Positions 1-7,478 of a DNA stretch of 35,035 bases are shown piece by piece. Numbering within the stretch: the first letter of the stretch is position 1; every line of letters begins with the position of its first letter. Under the pieces are notes generated by a model. That model made no database searches and was not told the DNA's origin. It saw only the letters and a program-made list of their open reading frames with translations. The DNA comes from JAQBQQ01 sp964633955 (GTDB taxonomy: Bacteria; Patescibacteriota; Gracilibacteria; Peribacterales; Peribacteraceae). The stretch spans positions 1-35,035 of the forward strand of contig CAZWIA010000008.1 of assembly GCA_964633955.1 (NCBI GenBank), given 5' to 3'. Position numbers and translations under genes: made by a program.

Positions 1-690
1 GACCTGGAAGGGGAAGTCGTCAAAAGTGTGTCCAAGATATGGGGTACCTGCCAATCAGCATACGAAGCGGGTGCAAAAATTATTCTTTATCTTCGCCCCT
101 TAGTTGAAGCATGGGGTTCTACTCCAGACAGAATTCATAACATACTTATAAAAGCATATCAGGAGCTTGGACCTGATGGACTGGCTGCAATTGCACCCGG
201 AGGGCTGCGATGGACATCAGGAATAGAATACGGCCTTCAGGTACGTGGCATTCCCTGGCCGGAGAATCTCTCAAAAAATGAGAATGAAAAGGATATGCCC
301 GACGCACTTTGGGACTTTATTTTGAAAGAATCGGGCAATCTCTTTCCGAATACCCCTATTGTCAAGCACTCTTCATGTGCCCTTTCAACGCTTCTAGGAG
401 TGCCAGATCAATCACTGGTTCATACCAGAAAAACCGATGAATGCTTACAGTCCCACTGCTCCGCCATTCAGCGCAGTATGTGCCTTAAGGCACATGAGTT
501 ATTGAGCAGCACTTCTGTTATTTCAACAACTCAGACTCAAATTGATGCGAAGGGCATTCCAGTTCAGCTTATCGATATTTCAGAATCAGGCCAAATTGAA
601 TGCGACCCACCATGGAACACATTGAAGTATAGCATTCAGCGGAATCTTATCCGGCTTCTTGCCCAATCAATCGATGAAGAGAACGTGTGA
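1..690 (+). CDS. Partial protein, possibly C-terminal part of a radical SAM enzyme
   Basis: The frame is open from base 1, so the 5' end lies outside the window; the first possible in-window start is the GTG at 28. The part seen is about 229 residues. Its first third (AYEAGAKIILYLRPLVEAWG, then a PDGLAAIAPGGLRW stretch) resembles the last strands of a radical SAM TIM barrel. A later Cys-containing stretch (KHSSCALS, then ECLQSHCSAIQRSMC) could hold an auxiliary metal site. The N-terminal CxxxCxxC motif that would prove the family is not in the window, so this is a weak family guess. The stop overlaps the start of the next gene by about 17 nt, suggesting one transcript with the aldo/keto reductase and peptidase. 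Base composition is clearly AT-richer than the main part of the window. Confidence 0.5.
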   Translation, partial: DLEGEVVKSVSKIWGTCQSAYEAGAKIILYLRPLVEAWGSTPDRIHNILIKAYQELGPDGLAAIAPGGLRWTSGIEYGLQVRGIPWPENLSKNENEKDMPDALWDFILKESGNLFPNTPIVKHSSCALSTLLGVPDQSLVHTRKTDECLQSHCSAIQRSMCLKAHELLSSTSVISTTQTQIDAKGIPVQLIDISESGQIECDPPWNTLKYSIQRNLIRLLAQSIDEENV

Positions 691-1489
691 CGATATAGTT
701 TTTGGCACATGGGGACTCAGTGGCGCGTTCGGTGAACTGCCAAAGGGCCAAAATCCCGAGCAAGTTATCTCATTCGCAAGGGAAAGGGGAATTCACCGTT
801 TTGACACTGCAATTGTTTACGGAAGCGGCCAAATGGAAGAGATTCTAGGATCTATTTGTGGACCAGAAGATGAGATAGCAACCAAGGTTCCGGCCATGAT
901 AAAGCCCGATCCAGCCTCCACATGGATAGACATCAAAGAATGTTATCCATTAGATCATGTAATGCGGTCAATTGAAGGCTCTCTTGCACGTCTGCGCCGT
1001 AATTATATTGATATTCTCCAATTTCATAACTGGCATTCTTCATGGGATGCAGAATACGTATTCGATCTCATTGCAAAAGTCGATCAAGAAGGCCTCATTC
1101 GTAAATGGGGCGTATCGTTACCTGATTTATTCAGCGCTGCTCCTCCGAAAGGATTTGATGTCATTCAAACTCCATACAATCTTGCAGAGGTTTGGCCGGC
1201 TGCATTTTTATCTGAATACCCTGCTCAGATAAGGGCCAGAAGCATTTTCGCGCACGGGGCCCTTACCGGATCTAAGCCATTTACGGATACGGACGCCCGC
1301 AAAAGCAAGTTCAATCATGCCTTTATGGATCGCATAGCCATGACAACAAATGGCTTGCGTCCATCCTCAACCGATGATTTACGTGATAAGGCTTTCCGAT
1401 TTTGCGCACATCAGCCTTGGATCTCTAAAATCATCATCGGCTTTCGCCAAGAAGAGCATATTGAGGCTATACTGAATCTTGTTCAATAA
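674..1489 (+). CDS. Aldo/keto reductase family oxidoreductase
   Basis: A 271-residue protein of the NAD(P)H-dependent aldo/keto reductase family (single TIM barrel, cytosolic). The usual catalytic tetrad is visible: Asp44 in FDTA, Tyr49 in VYG, Lys72 in ATKVP and His119 in LQFHNW. The C-terminal part has a typical KIIIGFRQEEHIEAIL stretch that fits the cofactor-binding end of the barrel. I chose the ATG at 674; a TTG at 659 in the same frame would add five residues. The gene overlaps the upstream partial gene and is followed after 2 nt by the peptidase gene, so the three look like an operon. The substrate cannot be told from sequence. Its length is at the short end for the family. Confidence 0.85.
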   Translation: MKRTCDDIVFGTWGLSGAFGELPKGQNPEQVISFARERGIHRFDTAIVYGSGQMEEILGSICGPEDEIATKVPAMIKPDPASTWIDIKECYPLDHVMRSIEGSLARLRRNYIDILQFHNWHSSWDAEYVFDLIAKVDQEGLIRKWGVSLPDLFSAAPPKGFDVIQTPYNLAEVWPAAFLSEYPAQIRARSIFAHGALTGSKPFTDTDARKSKFNHAFMDRIAMTTNGLRPSSTDDLRDKAFRFCAHQPWISKIIIGFRQEEHIEAILNLVQ

Positions 1490-1491
1490 GC

Positions 1492-2091
1492 ATGTCCCTT
1501 CTTCTGCTCACTTCAACAGGCCTTTCATCCAGCAATATTTTTTACTTCTTTGAACATTGGTCAAAACTCCATCATTTGAAGAATGCAGGCATAATCGTGA
1601 ATGCCGCAAAAGGCTTGGAAGAAAATAAATATGCCAAGTTAGCGAAAACGCAATTACAGAAAATAGGATATGAAAGGGTTGATTTCATAGACTTATTAAA
1701 CACCAATCCTAGTCATCTGATGGAATATGAGACTATTTATGTTTGCGGTGGCAATACTTATCATCTGCTTTCTGCCATTCAAGAATCAAAAGCTCAACCT
1801 GTCCTATCTGAGATCATTATGTCCCCTAACCCTATAGCCTATATTGGGGTAAGCGCCGGCAGTGCAGTTTGCTCTCCATCTATTGACTATATGATCTCAG
1901 ATGCAAATGATATCTCTTTGCAAGATTTGAAAGGACTTAACGTAATTAATGCAGCAGTCATTCCGCATTTTCAAGATAGCGATCGGGAATTCGCCATATC
2001 GCTCCAATCAAAATATGAGCGTGTAATTTGCCTTCGGGATGGAGAAGGGCTTGCACGGGAAAATAACCACGAAGTGCTCCTACAATGCTAG
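1492..2091 (+). CDS. Peptidase S51 family (dipeptidase E-like) serine hydrolase
   Basis: A 199-residue protein with the marks of the S51 family (PepE, cyanophycinase group). CGGNTYHLL lies at about residues 85-93, a nucleophile-elbow serine at Ser121 in GVSAGSA, and a probable catalytic histidine at His159 in IPHF, with acidic residues between them for the third position. PepE cleaves dipeptides with N-terminal Asp in the cytosol; other members hydrolyse cyanophycin. Which substrate is used here is not visible. The start lies 2 nt after the aldo/keto reductase stop. Like its two upstream neighbours the gene is AT-rich (one 60-base line at 1921-1980 has 22 G+C) compared with later genes, consistent with recent transfer or a different source. 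Confidence 0.8.
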   Translation: MSLLLLTSTGLSSSNIFYFFEHWSKLHHLKNAGIIVNAAKGLEENKYAKLAKTQLQKIGYERVDFIDLLNTNPSHLMEYETIYVCGGNTYHLLSAIQESKAQPVLSEIIMSPNPIAYIGVSAGSAVCSPSIDYMISDANDISLQDLKGLNVINAAVIPHFQDSDREFAISLQSKYERVICLRDGEGLARENNHEVLLQC

Positions 2092-2162
2092 CGCGACCTC
2101 TGTAGACCACCCAGCAAAGAGATGAAAGATGTACATGCCTGCCTCTAGCCACGCCTGTCACC

Positions 2163-2183
2163 ATGGCACCAGGTGCCATTTTT
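2163..2183 (+). terminator. Rho-independent terminator of the low-GC operon
   Basis: ATGGCA-CCAGG-TGCCAT forms a 6-bp stem that can extend inward, followed directly by TTTTT. It lies 72 nt after the peptidase stop and in the right orientation to end that operon. The rest of 2092-2357 shows no convincing gene on either strand. Confidence 0.6.
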
Positions 2184-2357
2184 CTGAATCCGTTGAAGAT
2201 AGAATCATGCCAAGATCCCCAATTCTAGCAGGGAAACCACGTGCTGTATGCGGGTGAAAGTATTCCGCACCTCGCTTCGTACGTCGTAGAGTGAAGACCA
2301 CCATCTCGATCTCTCTGCACACGGATCGGGCAGCTGTCCGGCAAGACGGGAGACACT

Positions 2358-3608
2358 CTACCCAGCGGATCCATCTCCCCGCACCCATGCCGCAAATTCC
2401 TCCGTGGTGAGCCCGTTCGGCATCACCTGGCCGTTCAGCCGGATGGCCTCCACCCGCCCGCAGCCGGGATCGATCGTGAAACTGAGGAGCCGGTCGCCCG
2501 ATGCGCCAGGGAACGCCATAGCCTCCACGCGCACGGTCCCCTCCCCGGTCAAATCCACCGCCGTTTTCACGGTGCGCTGCGCCCCCAGGCGGGCAAGCAA
2601 GCCGAGCGTGACCTGCAGGGCTTCCGTGTCCTCCATCCGAAGGCAGATGGAAGAAGCAGCGGAAGACGAGGGACCAGACGCGACACTCGAACGAGATGCC
2701 CCCGTCGCCTGTTCCCCCAGGAGCTCCGCCCGGACACTGCCGTAGAACGCCGCGCGGTCTGGAAGCGACCTCTCACGCATCTCTCCCTGGACACGCGCTA
2801 AGAACCCGCCGTACGCCGCCTGGAAGCGGATATCAGAGGTGCGCGCCACCTCCTGCACGGCGGCCCGGTAACGGCGGCGCAGCGCATCGGAAGCGGGTTC
2901 CGCCTGCAGATCCGCGTGCGGGAGCCAGAGCTGGGAGAGTAGCTGAGCATCCTGGGACACCCGCTCCAGCGGCGGGAGGAGCCACGCCCGCTCGCGGGTA
3001 GCCGGGTGCACCAGGGCGAGGAGCCACGTCCGCTCATCAGAAGACAGCTCCGCCGCCGCAACCCTAGGCACCTGCCGTAGCGCGCTTGCGCGGTCGCGCA
3101 GCGTACCGAGCGTTTCCGCTGGCACCGGCAGCGTCTCCCGATCCGCCAGCCAGCGGTCCCAATCCCCCGCCGGAGCCATCTCCGGTTCCATGAGCCGCCA
3201 TTGCCGGCCCGGCGGAATGAGTGCCGTCTGGCCATCCACTTCCACGAGCACCGCTGCGTCCAGCGACGCAACCGTCAGGACGCCAGCCTGCAGTGCCACG
3301 CTGGCGGCACCGGATAGGAGATCCACCCGCGCATCCGCCACGCGGAGGGTAGCCCGGCTGGCTGCAAGTACCACTGCCTCGCCGGCATCCAGGGCAGGCA
3401 CAGGACCGTCCGTACCAACAGCCGCCCCCTCCTCCGCCTGGATCACCAAGTCCGGCTGCACAATGCGCAGAGGGGTTCCCTCCGTCTCAGCCACACTGGG
3501 TTCCAGGAGCGCGCCAGCCACACTCAAGCCGATCGCCGCCACGGCGACCGGTACGGCCAGGAGATGGCGATGACGGAGCCCTGCGGGGACGCGGCGGAAG
3601 AAGTGCAT
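2358..3608 (-). CDS. Membrane-anchored protein with FecR-like domain, function unknown
   Basis: A 416-residue protein. The start chosen is ATG at 3608 (MHFFRRVPAG), because a perfect TATAAT box sits 10 nt upstream of it; a longer frame would begin at 3647, upstream of that box. Basic residues are followed by one hydrophobic segment (residues about 16-34), so most of the protein should lie outside the membrane. Residues about 75-140 (LRVADARVDLLSGAASVAL, then VDGQTALIPPG) look like the beta-rich FecR fold. The middle is helical and Arg/Glu-rich, followed by a Ser/Ala linker and a C-terminal beta-rich domain with one Cys in each half. No enzyme motif is seen. It is divergent from ruvC with a palindromic array between them. 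Confidence 0.7.
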   Translation of the reverse strand: MHFFRRVPAGLRHRHLLAVPVAVAAIGLSVAGALLEPSVAETEGTPLRIVQPDLVIQAEEGAAVGTDGPVPALDAGEAVVLAASRATLRVADARVDLLSGAASVALQAGVLTVASLDAAVLVEVDGQTALIPPGRQWRLMEPEMAPAGDWDRWLADRETLPVPAETLGTLRDRASALRQVPRVAAAELSSDERTWLLALVHPATRERAWLLPPLERVSQDAQLLSQLWLPHADLQAEPASDALRRRYRAAVQEVARTSDIRFQAAYGGFLARVQGEMRERSLPDRAAFYGSVRAELLGEQATGASRSSVASGPSSSAASSICLRMEDTEALQVTLGLLARLGAQRTVKTAVDLTGEGTVRVEAMAFPGASGDRLLSFTIDPGCGRVEAIRLNGQVMPNGLTTEEFAAWVRGDGSAG

Positions 3609-3618
3609 GGTTCTGAAA

Positions 3619-3624
3619 ATTATA
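3619..3624 (-). promoter_or_regulatory. -10 box TATAAT, extended (TGC before it)
   Basis: Perfect -10 box with a TG extension, 10 nt before the ATG at 3608. There is no ribosome-binding site between them, so the mRNA should be leaderless or nearly so. The same 12-mer TTCTGCTATAAT with the same 10-nt spacing precedes virB4. A weak -35 (GTGACC) would fall inside the neighbouring array. Confidence 0.6.
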
Positions 3625-3641
3625 GCAGAAAATGGGTATAA

Positions 3642-3708
3642 GGTCACGAGTTACAGGTTACGAGTTCAGAGGCCGCAACGCGTAACCTGTAACCCGAAAC
3701 TCGTAACT
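3642..3708. repeat. Palindromic heptad array, GTTACGA family (divergent gap)
   Basis: The left arm reads GTCACGA GTTACAG GTTACGA GTTC. The right arm is the reverse complement of the same words (GTTACGA GTTTCGG GTTACAG GTTACG), with an AGAGGCCGCAA-type loop between. It fills the space between the divergent FecR-like gene and ruvC. Confidence 0.85.
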
Positions 3709-3745
3709 TTCCGATCCCTCTCTGCCCTCCTGACCGCCCATCCGT

Positions 3746-3751
3746 TATGAT
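3746..3751 (+). promoter_or_regulatory. -10 box TATGAT of ruvC
   Basis: TATGAT lies 8 nt before the ruvC ATG with no Shine-Dalgarno sequence between, fitting the leaderless pattern of this window. Confidence 0.5.
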
Positions 3752-3759
3752 GACCGCCG

Positions 3760-4263
3760 ATGCGCATCATGGGAATCGATCCGGGACTGGCGACCGTGGG
3801 CATCGGCATACTGGATTCCCTGAATCCGGGACAGTGGACGGCGGTGGACTGGATGACCATAGAGACCAAAGCCGGCCTGGATACCAGCGACCGCCTGCTG
3901 GAGATCCACACCGACCTGGAGCGACTGCTGCAGGAATTTGACCCGGATCTGGCGGTGGTGGAGCGGCTCTTCTTTGCCACCAACGAGCGGACCGCCATGG
4001 ACGTGGCCCAGGCGAGAGGCGTGATCCTCATGACGCTGGAGGAGCAGAAGGTGCCCATACTGGAACCCACTCCCCTGCAGCTGAAAGCGGCCATCACCGG
4101 GGACGGCAGGGCGGATAAGCGGCAGGTGCAGGACATGATCGTGCGGATGCTGGAACTGGCGGAGGCCCCCACGCCGGACGATGCGGCAGACGCGCTGGGA
4201 TTGGCACTCTACGGCGCGGTTTCTGGTGAGAGGCTGGCGACTGCAGCGATACACGAGCGGTAA
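3760..4263 (+). CDS. ruvC: Holliday junction endonuclease RuvC
   Basis: A 167-residue protein, normal for RuvC, the homodimeric Mg-dependent nuclease that cuts Holliday junctions symmetrically with RuvAB. The four acidic active-site positions of the RNase H-like fold are visible: Asp7 in GIDPG, Glu68 in VVERLFF, and Asp141 and Asp144 in PDDAADALGLAL. The family signature FFATNERTAMDVAQARGV follows Glu68. No ruvA or ruvB is in the window. The stop codon touches the left arm of a palindromic array that also contains the stop of the convergent recF gene. Confidence 0.95.
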   Translation: MRIMGIDPGLATVGIGILDSLNPGQWTAVDWMTIETKAGLDTSDRLLEIHTDLERLLQEFDPDLAVVERLFFATNERTAMDVAQARGVILMTLEEQKVPILEPTPLQLKAAITGDGRADKRQVQDMIVRMLELAEAPTPDDAADALGLALYGAVSGERLATAAIHER

Positions 4264-4309
4264 GCGATGAGCTTTGAGCGATGAGCCCGCTCACCGCTCA
4301 TCGCTGCAC
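4263..4309. repeat. Palindromic heptad array, AGCGATG family (convergent gap)
   Basis: Left arm AGCGATG AGCTTTG AGCGATG AGC; right arm is the reverse complement of AGCGATG AGCGGTG AGC. It lies between the convergent ends of ruvC and recF, and the recF stop codon (4298-4300) is inside the right arm. The same word family returns at 33658-33733. Confidence 0.8.
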
Positions 4310-5398
4310 TACAGTTCCATCCCCCACCGCCCACACCGCTCCGCTCTCCGCGGCTGCGGGTACGTGCGTGCCAGTGAGGAACACCTGATGCCCGGCAAAG
4401 GCGGCGAGCACGCCGGCCTGGTGGCGCTCATCCAGCTCGGAGAACACGTCATCCAGGAGGACCACCGGCCGCTCACCGCGCGCAAGCTCCATGAAGGATG
4501 CCTCCAGGAAGAGGAGAGCCAAGACCGCCGTGCGCATCTGCCCGCGGGAGGCGAAGTGCGTGAGGGGCCGCCCCTCCGCGGTCACGGTCCAATCATCCCG
4601 GTGGGGGCCAACGCCGGTCGCCTGGACGGCCAGGTCCCGCGTGCGCCCCTGCCGCAGGAGCAGGGAGAGCTCCGCTGTCAGTTCCGAGCGGTCCCGCGCC
4701 CGGGATGCCCGGTCGTAGAGGATCCGCACATCCTCCCACCGCTCACCCAGGCCCCGCACTTCCTCCGTGAGCGTGAGGCCAAAGGTCTCCAGAAGCTCCA
4801 GCCGCGCCACGGTCACAGTGCTTCCCTCCTGCGCCAACCGGTCGTCCCAGGGATCAAGGTCCGCCTCCCGGGCCTCCCCCTGATTGATGGCCCGGAGGAG
4901 CGCGTTGCGCTGCTTGAGGAGCCGGAGGTACCCCGTGAGCGCCTGGAAGTACGCCGGGGAAACCTGGCAGAGGATCTGATCCAGAAACCGGCGCCGCTCC
5001 GCGGGCGGGCCGGAGAAGAGCTCCAAATCCTGCGGGAGGAAGAGGGCGGTGGGCAGCTGGCCCACCAGATCCGCCGCGCCGATCTTCACGTCATTGCGGA
5101 AGAACGCCTTCTGGCGGCGCGGCGCGGTCTGGGCCGCTACTTCCAGGGTGAGCGGTTCGTCCTGATCCGTCTGCGCCTCTCCCCGCACGCGCGTGAAGCT
5201 CTCCTCCCAGCGGATGAGGTGCTCATCCTCCGCTCCCAGGCCGGACTTGCTCAGGCTCAGAACGGAGATGGCTTCCAGGAGGTTGGTCTTCCCGCTGCCG
5301 TTCTCTCCCACAAAACAGTGGAGCGACGCCCCAGACAGGTCCAGGCGGAGCTGCTGGTAGCTGCGGAAGCGGTCTAGGGACAGCGAGGTGAGGCGCAT
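4298..5398 (-). CDS. recF: DNA replication and repair protein RecF
   Basis: A 366-residue SMC-like ATPase that loads RecA at gaps with RecO and RecR. Walker A GENGSGKT is at residues 31-38. The N-terminus (MRLTSLSLDRFRSYQQ) is typical of RecF. The FLPQDLELFSGPPAERRRFLD stretch is characteristic, an ABC-type signature appears as FASRGQMRT, and Walker B is VVLLDDVFSELD near the C-terminus. Length is normal. The last codons and stop come from the neighbouring repeat array, so its C-terminal residues (TVVQR) may be partly repeat-made. The usual dnaA-dnaN-recF-gyrB setting is absent; here recF stands convergent to ruvC. Confidence 0.95.
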   Translation of the reverse strand: MRLTSLSLDRFRSYQQLRLDLSGASLHCFVGENGSGKTNLLEAISVLSLSKSGLGAEDEHLIRWEESFTRVRGEAQTDQDEPLTLEVAAQTAPRRQKAFFRNDVKIGAADLVGQLPTALFLPQDLELFSGPPAERRRFLDQILCQVSPAYFQALTGYLRLLKQRNALLRAINQGEAREADLDPWDDRLAQEGSTVTVARLELLETFGLTLTEEVRGLGERWEDVRILYDRASRARDRSELTAELSLLLRQGRTRDLAVQATGVGPHRDDWTVTAEGRPLTHFASRGQMRTAVLALLFLEASFMELARGERPVVLLDDVFSELDERHQAGVLAAFAGHQVFLTGTHVPAAAESGAVWAVGDGTVVQR

Positions 5399-5401
5399 GA
5401 C

Positions 5402-5502
5402 GAACGTTTCGAGTTACGAGTTTGCAGGTTACAAGTTCCACGGAAAATGGGAAAACCCGTAACTTGTAACTCGTAACTTGTAACTCGTAACTCGTCACTG
5501 GC
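5402..5502. repeat. Palindromic heptad array, GTTACGA family (tandem gap)
   Basis: The left arm (5407-5437) is made of GTTTCGA GTTACGA GTTTGCA plus a GGTTACAAGTT unit. The right arm (5456-5502) is GTAACTT GTAACTC GTAACTT GTAACTC GTAACTC GTCACTG. The A-rich loop is about 18 nt. It fills the recF/NUDIX gap. Confidence 0.85.
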
Positions 5503-5508
5503 AATCTT

Positions 5509-5970
5509 CTAGCCTAGTAATCCACGCGCCTCCCCCACCAACCCCAGCACCAGCTCCAGGTACTCCGGCCGCTTCACGTACTTCCCCGCCTGCTCCGGCC
5601 GCACCCAGCGGAAGCCAGCAATCTCCTCGCCGTCCACGCGCACGGGCGTGTCCCGGGGAACAGCGGCTAGAATGAAGTGGATCTCTTGGCCGCACACGTC
5701 ATCCGGGCGGAACCGGCGGTAGGACGCGGGGAAATCGTAGGTATAGATCCGATCGCTCACGCCAAGTACCCGGCAGGTCACGATACCCGCCTCTTCCATC
5801 AGCTCCCGGAGCGCCGCCGCCTCCAGATCCTCCCCGGCCTCCACGCCGCCCTGCGGCAGCTGCCAGGCATCGTTCCGGCGCGGCTTGCGCAGCAGCAGAA
5901 GCTCCACTCCGCCATCCGGCACCGGACGGAGGAGCACAACGGAAGCCGCGCGGCGGTAGTGATCGGACAC
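5509..5970 (-). CDS. NUDIX hydrolase, RppH-like
   Basis: A 153-residue NUDIX protein. The full NUDIX box GX5EX7REUXEEXGU is present at about residues 41-63 (GGVEAGED, then RELMEEAGI) and is preceded by WQLPQ, as in RNA pyrophosphohydrolases of the RppH/Ap4A hydrolase type. Such enzymes remove pyrophosphate from 5' triphosphate RNA or cleave dinucleoside polyphosphates. The start chosen is GTG at 5970 (residues VSDHYRRAAS), because a TAGAGT -10 box lies 7 nt before it; the frame could start at GTG 6015, adding 15 residues with no family resemblance. The gene is between two palindromic arrays. Confidence 0.85.
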   Translation of the reverse strand: MSDHYRRAASVVLLRPVPDGGVELLLLRKPRRNDAWQLPQGGVEAGEDLEAAALRELMEEAGIVTCRVLGVSDRIYTYDFPASYRRFRPDDVCGQEIHFILAAVPRDTPVRVDGEEIAGFRWVRPEQAGKYVKRPEYLELVLGLVGEARGLLG

Positions 5971-5977
5971 GAACGTC

Positions 5978-5983
5978 ACTCTA
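5978..5983 (-). promoter_or_regulatory. -10 box TAGAGT deciding the NUDIX start
   Basis: TAGAGT lies 7 nt before the GTG at 5970. It supports the shorter NUDIX product and a leaderless transcript. Confidence 0.4.
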
Positions 5984-6022
5984 CCCACGTGTGGAGACAG
6001 GTGGAAGACGACCACGGGCAGG

Positions 6023-6099
6023 AAGTTACAGGTTACAAGTTACTGGTTACGAGTTTTTAAGCTCAAAAGCCACAACTCGTAACTTGTAACTCGTAACCG
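6023..6099. repeat. Palindromic heptad array, GTTACGA family (tandem gap)
   Basis: Left arm (6023-6058) GTTACAG GTTACAA GTTACTG GTTACGA GTTTTTA; right arm (6073-6098) ACTCGTA ACTTGTA ACTCGTA ACC. Loop of about 15 nt. It lies between the NUDIX start and the bL33 stop. Confidence 0.85.
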
Positions 6100-6102
6100 T
6101 CT

Positions 6103-6345
6103 TCACGTCTGGTGCCGCTCCTGCTTGAGCTTCATGGGCGTCCGCTTGCGGCAGTTGGCGCAGAACTTCTCCACCTTGAAATCCCGCCACGCCTTGCCGT
6201 CCTTCTGGTTGTGGAGGCGCACGGTGCCCACGCGGTGGTTGCACGCGACCGTACCGTCCGTGAGGCGGTTATCCTTGGACCGAAACGAATCCTTCTTAGG
6301 ATTCGCACACAGGAGCACGTAGACGTTGCGCTTTCCGCGGGGCAT
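6103..6345 (-). CDS. rpmG: Ribosomal protein bL33-like (extended form)
   Basis: An 80-residue basic protein starting at the ATG at 6345 (MPRGKRNVYVLLC). The C-terminal half, FKVEKFCANCRKRTPMKLKQ, matches the end of bL33, a small zinc-ribbon-type protein of the 50S subunit. The N-terminal VYVLLCANPKKDS could be the first bL33 strand, but the usual first CxxC has become CANP. About 25 extra residues (including TDGTVACNHRVGTVRLHN) separate the halves, against about 50-55 residues for a normal bL33. A TACAAT box 9 nt upstream supports the start. I see no better family, but the assignment rests mainly on the second half. Confidence 0.6.
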   Translation of the reverse strand: MPRGKRNVYVLLCANPKKDSFRSKDNRLTDGTVACNHRVGTVRLHNQKDGKAWRDFKVEKFCANCRKRTPMKLKQERHQT

Positions 6346-6354
6346 AGCAGAGGG

Positions 6355-6360
6355 ATTGTA
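6355..6360 (-). promoter_or_regulatory. -10 box TACAAT of the bL33-like gene
   Basis: TACAAT lies 9 nt before the ATG at 6345, with no Shine-Dalgarno sequence between. Confidence 0.5.
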
Positions 6361-6395
6361 CGGGGAAAAACGGAGTTCGCAAGAGGAGACGGGAA

Positions 6396-6533
6396 AAAGG
6401 CAGGGAAGGCAGTGCGGAGTCATTGATCGCACGAATCGTACGGCCAATAAAGGTGAACGAGGAAAGGCAGGGAGGGCAGAGAAGGCAGAATTCTTCAACC
6501 TCCCTGCCCTCCCTGCCTTTTCTGCCCTCCTCG
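6396..6533. repeat. Palindromic array, 9-nt GGCAGGGA family (tandem gap)
   Basis: Left arms at 6396-6415 and 6460-6488 (AAGGCAGGG AGGGCAGAG AAGGCAG) and a right arm at 6499-6533 with the complementary CCTGCCCTC/CTGCCTTTT words. The inner arms can form a long hairpin with a 10-nt loop. The 45 nt between the two left arms hold no gene. The family returns at 31577-31644. Confidence 0.75.
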
Positions 6534-6540
6534 TCCCCTC

Positions 6541-7461
6541 TTACCGTCCCTCCTCCAGGTACGTGAACACGCTGTTAGCCGCAATGGCTCCCTCCCCCAC
6601 TGCCGTGGTGAACTGGGCAAAGCCGTTGCTGCCGGTGGTGGCGTCTCCGGCGCCAAAGACTCCGGGGACGCTCGTCCGCATGGCGGCGTCCACCACCAGG
6701 TGGCCCACCGGATCTAGCGCGCACCCAAGACTCTTGCCGAGCTCGGTTGCGGGCGCGGAACCCACCTCCACGAACACTCCGGAGACGGGGAGGATTTCCT
6801 GGCCTTCCCAGGGCTGATCCAGCTTCACGCCGGTGACGGTGTTCTCCCCCTGGATCTCCGCGATCTGCCGCTCTAAGACGAACGTGACGTTGGGCTTGGC
6901 CTTTACTTTCTCCACCCAGAACGGCTCCGCGCGGAACTCCTTCCGGCGGTGGATGAGGTAGACCTTCCGCGCCACCTGGGCCGCAATGGCCGCTCCCTCC
7001 AGCGCGCTGTCTCCGCCGCCGATGACCGCCACGTCCTTGCCGCGGAAGAAGAACGCATCGCACGTGGCGCAGTACGTGACCCCCTTGCCGGCGTACTCCG
7101 CTTCTCCCGGAACACCCAGCTTCCGCTTAGTGGACCCGGTGGCCAGGATGACGGTCTTCCCCTGGATCTCCTCCCCGTTCTGCAGGATCACCGTGAACTG
7201 TCCGTCCACTTTTGTGATCGAACTCACACGGGCGATCTTCAGCGTCACCTCCTCAAAGCTCTCCGCGTGACGCTTGAACTTCTCCATGAGGTCCGGCCCG
7301 TTGATCTCCACCTCTCCCGGCCAGTTGCCCACCTCCGCCGCGGAGATGCCCATGCCCCCCGGCTCCGCGCCGATGAGCAGGGTCTTGAGCCTGTACCGCG
7401 CCGCGTAGATGGCCGCCGTGTAACCAGCCGCGCCTAAACCGATGATGATCGTGTCGAACAT
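6541..7461 (-). CDS. trxB: Thioredoxin-disulfide reductase
   Basis: A 306-residue FAD/NADPH flavoprotein of the low-Mr thioredoxin reductase type. The N-terminal FAD-binding GLGAAGYTAAIYAARY is at residues 8-23. The redox pair is Cys131/Cys134 in YCATCDAFFF, followed by the NADPH-binding motif VIGGGDSALEGA at about 146-157. The C-terminal FAD motif ends GVFGAGDAT. The protein passes electrons from NADPH to thioredoxin in the cytosol. ATG at 7461 is the right start because FDTIIIG begins the FAD fold directly; a longer frame upstream is only a shadow of the uvrC-like gene. An extended -10 (TGGTATCTT) lies 6 nt upstream, so trxB may have its own leaderless promoter. Confidence 0.95.
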   Translation of the reverse strand: MFDTIIIGLGAAGYTAAIYAARYRLKTLLIGAEPGGMGISAAEVGNWPGEVEINGPDLMEKFKRHAESFEEVTLKIARVSSITKVDGQFTVILQNGEEIQGKTVILATGSTKRKLGVPGEAEYAGKGVTYCATCDAFFFRGKDVAVIGGGDSALEGAAIAAQVARKVYLIHRRKEFRAEPFWVEKVKAKPNVTFVLERQIAEIQGENTVTGVKLDQPWEGQEILPVSGVFVEVGSAPATELGKSLGCALDPVGHLVVDAAMRTSVPGVFGAGDATTGSNGFAQFTTAVGEGAIAANSVFTYLEEGR

Positions 7462-7467
7462 GAGCGC

Positions 7468-7473
7468 AAGATA
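7468..7473 (-). promoter_or_regulatory. Extended -10 box TATCTT of trxB
   Basis: TG-G-TATCTT, 6 nt before the trxB ATG, lies between the end of the uvrC-like reading frame and trxB. Confidence 0.45.
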
Positions 7474-7478
7474 CCATA

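Noticed and set aside
972..1232. 86-codon frame inside the aldo/keto reductase gene
   Set aside because: It lies wholly within a well-supported gene in another frame and has no recognisable product.
4274..5377. 367-codon plus-strand frame opposite recF
   Set aside because: It is the antisense shadow of recF; high GC makes long shadow frames common here.
5402..6099. CRISPR array
   Set aside because: Units are 7 nt with no spacers, and they reverse direction in the middle; no cas genes are in the window.
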